The notes beneath the pieces were generated by a model. It did not search any database and had not been told where the DNA came from. It saw nothing but the letters and a program-made list of their open reading frames with translations. From CAZMGV01 sp964621525 [NCBI: uncultured bacterium] (GTDB taxonomy: Bacteria; JAGRBM01): DNA of 10,626 nt. A program made the position numbers and the translations under genes. Positions 6,515 through 10,626 of the stretch are shown here, one piece after another. The stretch lies in assembly GCA_964621525.1 (NCBI GenBank), contig CAZUMS010000050.1, positions 1 through 10,626 of the forward strand, written 5' to 3'. Position 1 is the first letter of the stretch. Each line of letters opens with the position of its first letter.

Positions 6515-9016
6515 TCACAGTGTGAAGTAGAAGGAGGCTCCCCGGCCTACGGCCGACTCGGCCCAGATCTCTCCTCCGTGCCGGCGGATGATCCGCTGCA
6601 CGGTGGCAAGACCGATGCCGGTGCCTTTGAACTCCGCATCCCCATGGAGCCGCTGGAACGGGATGAAAAGCTTTTTGGCATAGGCCGGGTCGAAACCGGC
6701 GCCGTTGTCGCGTACCTGAAAGACGGAACGGCGGCCCTTGCGCACGCAGCTGATCTCGATAAGCGGAGCCTGTACCTTGGAGGTGAACTTCCAGGCGTTA
6801 CCGATCAGGTTCGTGAGGGCGATCTTGACGAGGCCTTCGTCCCCGCGGGCGACCATGCCGTCCACGATCCGGACATCGACCTGCCGCCCCGGTTCGCCCT
6901 GCCGGAGATCTTCCGCGATGGACTCGCACAGGCGGGAGATCCCGACCTCGGCGATCTCGAGTTCCTTCCGGCTGACGCGGGAGAGCGTGAGCAGGTCGCT
7001 GATCAGGAGCGACATCCGGCGGCCCGCCTTCTCGATGCGCTGGAGATAGTCTTTCGCCCCGTCGCCGAGCACGTCCCAATGTTCGGCGAGGATAAGGCTG
7101 GTGAAACCCGTAATGCTGCGAAGCGGCGCCTGCAGGTCGTGGGCGGCCGAATAGCTGAACGCCTCGAGTTCGCTGTTGGCGATCTGAAGATCCGAAGTGA
7201 GCTGCTGAAGGCTCTGGTTGCTGGTCTGGAGTTCCGCCGCCAGTTTCCGGTTGGATTCCAGGGCCAGTTTGGCGGCGACGAGATTGCCCGCGCGGGCCCG
7301 GAGATCCTCGGGCGAGAACGGCTTCATGACGGAGTCCTGGGCCCCTTCGCGAAGGAGCCGCGCGCGAAGCTCGTCGTCCGCCTTTGCCGACAGAAGCAGC
7401 ACCGGGGTCGAACTGAATTCCGGCCGGCTTCGAAGCTCCCGGACGAGGCCGTCCCCGCCCATCTCCGGCATCATGATGTCGCTGATGATGAGATCGGGGC
7501 GGAGCTCAAGGGCCCGGGCGAGGCCCTCCTTCCCGTTACCTGCGCTGGCGGTCCGGAAATGCGCGGCCAGGCACTCCCTCACGAAGGCGTTCATTTCCGG
7601 GTTGTCTTCGACCACCAGCACGAGGCCGGGATGATCTCCGGCCGGCACGGCGGGCGCTTCGGGCGGGGCCTTGAGTTCCTGAACGAGATACTCGGCAGCA
7701 TCGGCCGCGGCCGCCGAAATGCCGCGCTTGTCCAGGATCTCGGCGCCCTCCGGAGCCTTCAGCGGGAGCTGGATCCGGAACCTGGCTCCGCCTTCGGGAG
7801 CGCCGTCGACGGTCGCGCTCCCGCCGAGCAGGCCCACGAGGTCCCGGACGATGGCGAGCCCGAGGCCCGTGCCTCCGAAACGGCGCGTGGTCCCGCCTTC
7901 GAGCTGCCGGAACCGTTCGAAAACCGCCTCCCGGAATTCGGCCGGAACGCCGGGTCCGCTGTCGGCAACTTCGACCGTGGCCGATGCGGACCGGGGGTCG
8001 CTCCGGGCGGAGATCCGGACCTTTCCTCCCGGCGGGGTGAACTTCATTGCATTGGACATCAGGTTCAGCAGGATGCGGTGAAGCTGGTCCAGGTCGGTTT
8101 CGGCGGGAATCGGAGCGTCCGCATCGACAGTCAGGGTAATGTTCCGGTCCTGCGCGACGGTTTCGAAATGCCCGGCGGTCATCCTTACCTGTTGAGCGAC
8201 ATCCGTCAGGGTATACACGGGCTTCAGTTTCCCCGCGTCGAGCTTGGAAATGTCCAGCAGGTCGTTCACCTGCTTCAGCAGGAAGCGGCCGTTGCGGCAG
8301 ATGCCCTCGAGGTCGCGCCGGGCCGGTCCTTCCATCGTGTTCGAGGCGAGGAGCCGTTCCGCGGGGCCGATGATCAGCGCCAACGGCGTCCTCAGTTCAT
8401 GGCTGATGTTGGCGAAGAACTGGGTCTTCAGCAGGTCGATTTCCCTGGCTTTGTCGTACAGCCGGCTGATCTCGACATTCGCCTTCTGGAGCTGCCGGTT
8501 CGCCTCGGACACTTCCTGGGCGCGGAGATAGATTTCCTGCTCCATTTCGCTGGCCCGCTGACGGAGTTCCGAGGTCAGCTTCTGCTGCTCGGTCCCCATT
8601 CTTTTGAGACGGACGAACTCGGTGACGTCTTCGACCCTGTGGACGATGTAGAGCAGCGTTCCGTCCCTGCCGGTGATCGGGGAATTGACCGGACTCCAGT
8701 AACGCTCCTCGAATCCGCCGCCTTCGCTCTCCGGTTTCCGGATGTCGTACTTCTGGACGGCCATGGTATCGGGCTGAAGGGTTTTGCTCACCCGGTCCAG
8801 TGAGGCCCGGAGGTTGCGGGTGCCGCTGGCTTCGGGGTCGTCCGGATTGTCCGGAAAAACCTCGAACAGGCCTTTCCCGCAGATCCGTTCCCGCCGGGTC
8901 ATGGTGGCCCGCAGATAGGCGTCGCTGACGGCCGCGATCGTGTAGTCGGGCTTCAGGATCAGGTAGAGATTCGGGAGCGCCTCGAATAGCGCCCGGTAGT
9001 CCGGTTCCTTCTGCAT
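6515..9016 (-). CDS. Soluble dual-kinase hybrid: PAS-HK-receiver-HK
   Basis: This is an 833-aa two-component protein without obvious membrane segments. In order: a PAS/PAC sensor at about 8-138; a coiled coil at about 140-195; HisKA with HELRTP (H206); a HATPase with N-box NLMSNAMKF, DSGPG, FERFRQLEGG and GTGLGLAIV, about 300-415; a receiver at about 463-575 with E470/D471, phospho-acceptor D513 (IISDIMMPEMGG) and K565 (VMKPF); a second coiled linker; a second HisKA of phytochrome-kinase type, SYSAAHDLQAPLR (H626); and a second HATPase with NLIGNAWKF, DNGAGFD and GTGIGLATV. The start at 9016 is chosen because GGAGGAG lies 9 nt upstream and the PAS begins at once; an in-frame TTG at 9124 would add 36 residues of unlikely sequence. 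No output domain or partner regulator is in the window, so its target is unknown. The dual-kinase layout suggests an internal relay. Confidence 0.95.
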   Translation of the reverse strand: MQKEPDYRALFEALPNLYLILKPDYTIAAVSDAYLRATMTRRERICGKGLFEVFPDNPDDPEASGTRNLRASLDRVSKTLQPDTMAVQKYDIRKPESEGGGFEERYWSPVNSPITGRDGTLLYIVHRVEDVTEFVRLKRMGTEQQKLTSELRQRASEMEQEIYLRAQEVSEANRQLQKANVEISRLYDKAREIDLLKTQFFANISHELRTPLALIIGPAERLLASNTMEGPARRDLEGICRNGRFLLKQVNDLLDISKLDAGKLKPVYTLTDVAQQVRMTAGHFETVAQDRNITLTVDADAPIPAETDLDQLHRILLNLMSNAMKFTPPGGKVRISARSDPRSASATVEVADSGPGVPAEFREAVFERFRQLEGGTTRRFGGTGLGLAIVRDLVGLLGGSATVDGAPEGGARFRIQLPLKAPEGAEILDKRGISAAAADAAEYLVQELKAPPEAPAVPAGDHPGLVLVVEDNPEMNAFVRECLAAHFRTASAGNGKEGLARALELRPDLIISDIMMPEMGGDGLVRELRSRPEFSSTPVLLLSAKADDELRARLLREGAQDSVMKPFSPEDLRARAGNLVAAKLALESNRKLAAELQTSNQSLQQLTSDLQIANSELEAFSYSAAHDLQAPLRSITGFTSLILAEHWDVLGDGAKDYLQRIEKAGRRMSLLISDLLTLSRVSRKELEIAEVGISRLCESIAEDLRQGEPGRQVDVRIVDGMVARGDEGLVKIALTNLIGNAWKFTSKVQAPLIEISCVRKGRRSVFQVRDNGAGFDPAYAKKLFIPFQRLHGDAEFKGTGIGLATVQRIIRRHGGEIWAESAVGRGASFYFTL

Positions 9017-9207
9017 GGCCCGGATCTCCTCCCCTGATGGCTCCGTCCGGAGCGGGCGACGTATGAAATAATTTCCATTTATGATAGACGATAGCACCCT
9101 GCGCTGCCTAGGTCCCGTGTGCAATCAGATGGAAACCGGAAAAACCGTACGGATCGAGAGCGCTGTGCCGGACGCAGGAACCGTCAGAGGGATGTGTGCG
9201 AACCCCG

Positions 9208-9255
9208 GTGAATGAGGGGGCGTTACCGGTGACTGGGGGAGTGTGACTCGGGGAG
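9208..9255. repeat. Three G-rich 13-bp direct repeats
   Basis: GTGAATGAGGGGG (9208-9220), GTGACTGGGGGAG (9229-9241) and GTGACTCGGGGAG (9243-9255). The last two differ at one base; the first is more divergent. Start-to-start distances are 21 and 14 bp, both multiples of 7. They lie about 190 bp upstream of the kinase start and may bind a regulator, or simply reflect a G-rich tract. Confidence 0.45.
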
Positions 9256-9421
9256 TTGTTTGGCGGGCCGACGGTGACGCCTTTAGAAATTTCTGCATGG
9301 ATTACCAGGGCGAACTCAATGAGACCGGTGCGCTGATCGAGGAGTTTATGGTGTCCGGTGAGAACCCCGCCCAGCCTCTGAAAACACGTAGTTAGTTCTA
9401 TTCAGTCGATTCACCTGCCTC

Positions 9422-9454
9422 CACAACGGTATCCCTGAAAAGGATACAATTGTG
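9422..9454. other. 33-bp dyad with two 13-bp arms and 7-bp centre
   Basis: Arms CACAA + GTATCC (9422-9426, 9429-9434) and GGATAC + TTGTG (9442-9447, 9450-9454) are exact reverse complements apart from a 2-nt step on each side, around a 7-nt centre CTGAAAA. As DNA this has the geometry of a tyrosine-recombinase core (arm-overlap-arm). As RNA it is an 11-bp hairpin with a 2x2 internal loop. No second copy was found in the window, so an attachment-site role is inference only. Confidence 0.45.
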
Positions 9455-9499
9455 TCCGAGGCCTTTCGTCGTCGTTAGAACTCCGGGGTCCTGCCAGTG

Positions 9500-9579
9500 A
9501 AATAATCAAAAAGCCCCCACCAACCCCTAACTTTTCCTCTTTTTCCAAAGAGAAATGAATAGTTACGTGGTGGGGGCTT
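9500..9579 (-). terminator. Intrinsic-terminator-like stem reading on the minus strand
   Basis: AAGCCCCCACCA (9511-9522) and TGGTGGGGGCTT (9568-9579) form a perfect 12-bp stem. Inside it TAACT/AGTTA (9528-9532, 9561-9565) and CTCTTT/AAAGAG (9537-9542, 9547-9552) pair as well. Read on the minus strand the stem is followed by CTTTTTGATTATT, a T-rich tail; on the plus strand it is followed by GGGTGAGG, which is not terminator-like. No gene on the minus strand just upstream needs it, so it may end an untranslated RNA. Confidence 0.55.
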
Positions 9580-10040
9580 GGGTGAGGACCGGGTGATAGC
9601 TGCGTGGGGGGCTGGTTGGAGCGTAAAGGATGTTTTTCACAGACCAGCCCAGCCGCCAGAAGCTACTCTCGGGTAAAACACTTTGGATCTCAACCGGTTG
9701 GCTGTTGGGTAATGCGCGGCGAAAAGCCCGGTTGGTGGGTAGTGGGGCCTAATGATCACCCCAGTTCGGATGGGCTTTTAGATGGTCCGGTAGCGGCTCG
9801 GCGCTCGCTTTTTTCAGGCACTGACGATTGTTGGCAACGGCTCGGCACCGGATGCAGATTCTGACGTCTCCGGTAGATAGGGCTCTCAGCTGCGGCTCGT
9901 CATCGGCGAAACTCAAACCGGCTTCGGTGCGTCGCCGGTCTTTCGACTAGACATTCTCAAATTTTCCAAGTCTTGGTTCCGTGACACTACCTGTCACCCT
10001 CATAGGTTAGGCTTATGCCGTTGGCCCCAAGCCCCCTCCA
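9568..10040. other. Candidate structured noncoding element closed by a 15-bp helix
   Basis: TGGTGGGGGCTTGGG (9568-9582) pairs with CCCAAGCCCCCTCCA (10026-10040), 14 of 15. Nested and non-crossing inside are: GGGCTGGT/ACCAGCCC (9609-9616, 9653-9660); palindrome CAACCGGTTG (9691-9700); AAAAGCCC/GGGCTTTT (9722-9729, 9772-9779) enclosing TGGGG/CCCCA (9743-9747, 9759-9763); ACCGGA/TCCGGT (9847-9852, 9869-9874); CGAAA+ACCGGC with GCCGGT+TTTCG (9907-9945); CCAAG/CTTGG (9966-9976); and GTGACA/TGTCAC (9981-9997). This looks like a multi-branched RNA, but it matches no RNA class I recognise. It could instead be a small mobile element with terminal inverted repeats. Short stems alone are weak evidence, and strand is unresolved. 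Confidence 0.35.
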
Positions 10041-10044
10041 CTTT

Positions 10045-10063
10045 CCGCTTCCGGCGGGAGCGG
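10045..10063. other. Tight 8-bp hairpin upstream of hsdM
   Basis: CCGCTTCC (10045-10052) pairs with GGGAGCGG (10056-10063), with one G-T pair and loop GGC. An outer partial pairing, CCCCC (10032-10036) with GGGGG (10073-10077), would extend it but competes with the long-range helix listed for 9568-10040. It may lie in the hsdM leader or promoter region. Confidence 0.35.
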
Positions 10064-10163
10064 CTAGGCTCCGGGGGTTCGGATTGACAGGCATATATTC
10101 GGGCCTGCGAAACAGGGCCTTGGGATAATTTCGGGTAGTCCTGAGAGGGGTTCAGATCAACTA

Positions 10164-10626
10164 ATGGCACGAGGGAAGAAAGCCGCCTACGAGAAATCGC
10201 CGCCGAAACACGGCGGAGTGGCGGCCACGAAAAAGGAAAAGAACGGCGGCGGGGCCAACCTCGGTTTCGAGGAAAAGCTCTGGCAGGCGGCCGACAAGCT
10301 CCGCAACAACATGGACGCTGCGGAATACAAGCACGTCGTCCTGGGGCTGATTTTCCTTAAATACATTTCCGACGCTTTCGAGGAACGCCGAACCGGCATC
10401 CTGCGCGAAACCGCCGACCCGAAAAGCGACCTCTATCTCCCCAAGGACAAGGACCGCCGGGATCTGGCCGAGGACCGCGACCAGTACACCTCCGAAAATA
10501 TCTTTTGGGTGCCTGGTAAGGCGCGGTGGGATTTTGTCCAGGCGAAGGCGAAAGACACCGCCATCGGCAAGATCATCGACGACGCCATGGAGGCGATCGA
10601 GAAAGAAAACCCGGTCCTCAAAGGCG
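10164..10626 (+). CDS. hsdM: HsdM, type I restriction-modification methyltransferase subunit, 3' truncated by window
   Basis: The frame is open from ATG 10164 to the window end, giving 154 residues of what is usually a protein of about 500 aa. After a basic Lys- and Gly-rich leader of about 30 residues comes the HsdM N-terminal helical domain: GFEEKLWQAADKLRNNMDAAEYKHVVLGLIFLKYISDAFEER, the family signature, then YTSENIFWVPGKARWDFVQ and IGKIIDDAMEAIEKENPVLKG, also typical. In the family HsdM methylates adenine N6 with S-adenosylmethionine and, with HsdS and HsdR, forms the restriction complex. The SAM-binding and NPPF motifs lie beyond the window. GAGAGGGG at 10143-10150 is 13 nt upstream, a loose ribosome site. 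It is probably the first gene of an hsd operon and marks the start of a defence locus. Confidence 0.93.
   Translation, partial: MARGKKAAYEKSPPKHGGVAATKKEKNGGGANLGFEEKLWQAADKLRNNMDAAEYKHVVLGLIFLKYISDAFEERRTGILRETADPKSDLYLPKDKDRRDLAEDRDQYTSENIFWVPGKARWDFVQAKAKDTAIGKIIDDAMEAIEKENPVLKG

Larger units (their letters stand above)
9017..10163. other. Gene-poor interval with repeats and dyads
   Basis: About 1.15 kb between the kinase start and hsdM. No reading frame here has both a credible ribosome site and recognisable protein features. Composition is visibly less GC-rich than the flanking genes and stops are frequent in all frames from about 9396 on. It holds the kinase leader, a G-rich direct-repeat cluster, a 33-bp dyad, a minus-strand terminator-like stem and a series of nested inverted repeats, each listed separately. 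A fragmentary frame runs 9129-9215 and, after one TGA, 9216-9395. No clear promoter for hsdM was found. Confidence 0.7.

Noticed and set aside
6578-8803. A 741-codon open frame on the plus strand across the kinase
   Set aside because: It is antisense to an unambiguous histidine kinase whose motifs are all in frame on the other strand. Long antisense frames are common in GC-rich DNA, and its translation has no recognisable domain.
9604-9864. An 86-codon plus-strand frame from a GTG in the gene-poor interval
   Set aside because: Trp/Gly/Cys/Ser-rich translation, no ribosome site, no family resemblance, and it overlaps several inverted repeats.
9568-10040. tmRNA, because of GGGGGC-like and GCCCCC-like ends about 470 nt apart
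   Set aside because: No T-arm TTCGA segment, no CCA-ready acceptor end in the right place, and no tag-peptide reading frame on either strand.
10084-10089. TTGACA as the -35 box of an hsdM promoter
   Set aside because: No -10-like hexamer at 16-19 nt downstream; TATATT is only a few bases away and GATAAT (10124-10129) is 34 nt away.
10120-10163. GAGAGGGG before hsdM as the 3' end of a group II intron
   Set aside because: No domain V helix with AGC triad and GNRA loop upstream and no reverse transcriptase in the window.

Overview
The window is high-GC bacterial DNA. It carries a near-complete run of classical (o-succinylbenzoate) menaquinone genes, then a Coq4-like quinone gene with a divergent TetR regulator, then a large soluble hybrid histidine kinase, a gene-poor structured interval of about 1.1 kb, and the start of a type I restriction-modification locus. 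MenB is of the bicarbonate-dependent type I class and the genes are densely packed. This fits a GC-rich Gram-negative, perhaps deltaproteobacterial-like, but the window holds no marker that fixes the phylum.

Layout. Positions 1-4860 (+): menH (5' end outside the window), menB, menA, menC, menE. All junctions overlap (20 nt, ATGA, GTGA, about 17 nt), so this is one translationally coupled operon. menF and menD are not here and would be expected just upstream. MenH makes SHCHC, MenC dehydrates it to OSB, MenE activates OSB to OSB-CoA, MenB closes the ring to DHNA-CoA, and MenA prenylates DHNA at the membrane. A DHNA-CoA thioesterase and the final methyltransferase are not in the window.

Positions 4871-6489: a Coq4-family gene (-) converges on menE with a 10-nt gap and is divergent from a TetR-family regulator (+). 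The 182 bp between them hold an imperfect inverted repeat and an AT-rich perfect palindrome, which are candidate promoter or operator elements. A protein known from ubiquinone synthesis beside a full menaquinone operon is the most interesting gene-level observation.

Positions 6515-9016 (-): an 833-aa cytosolic sensor, PAS - histidine kinase 1 - receiver - histidine kinase 2, with both kinase modules apparently intact.

Positions 9017-10163: no convincing gene. Base composition changes and the interval is rich in inverted repeats: a G-rich direct-repeat cluster, a 33-bp dyad shaped like a tyrosine-recombinase core site, a perfect 12-bp stem that forms a minus-strand terminator, and a distal arm that can pair with the same strand, enclosing about 440 nt with several nested hairpins. 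This could be a structured RNA or the edge of an acquired island. Position 10164 onward (+) is the N-terminal part of a type I DNA methyltransferase subunit (HsdM), cut by the window end.
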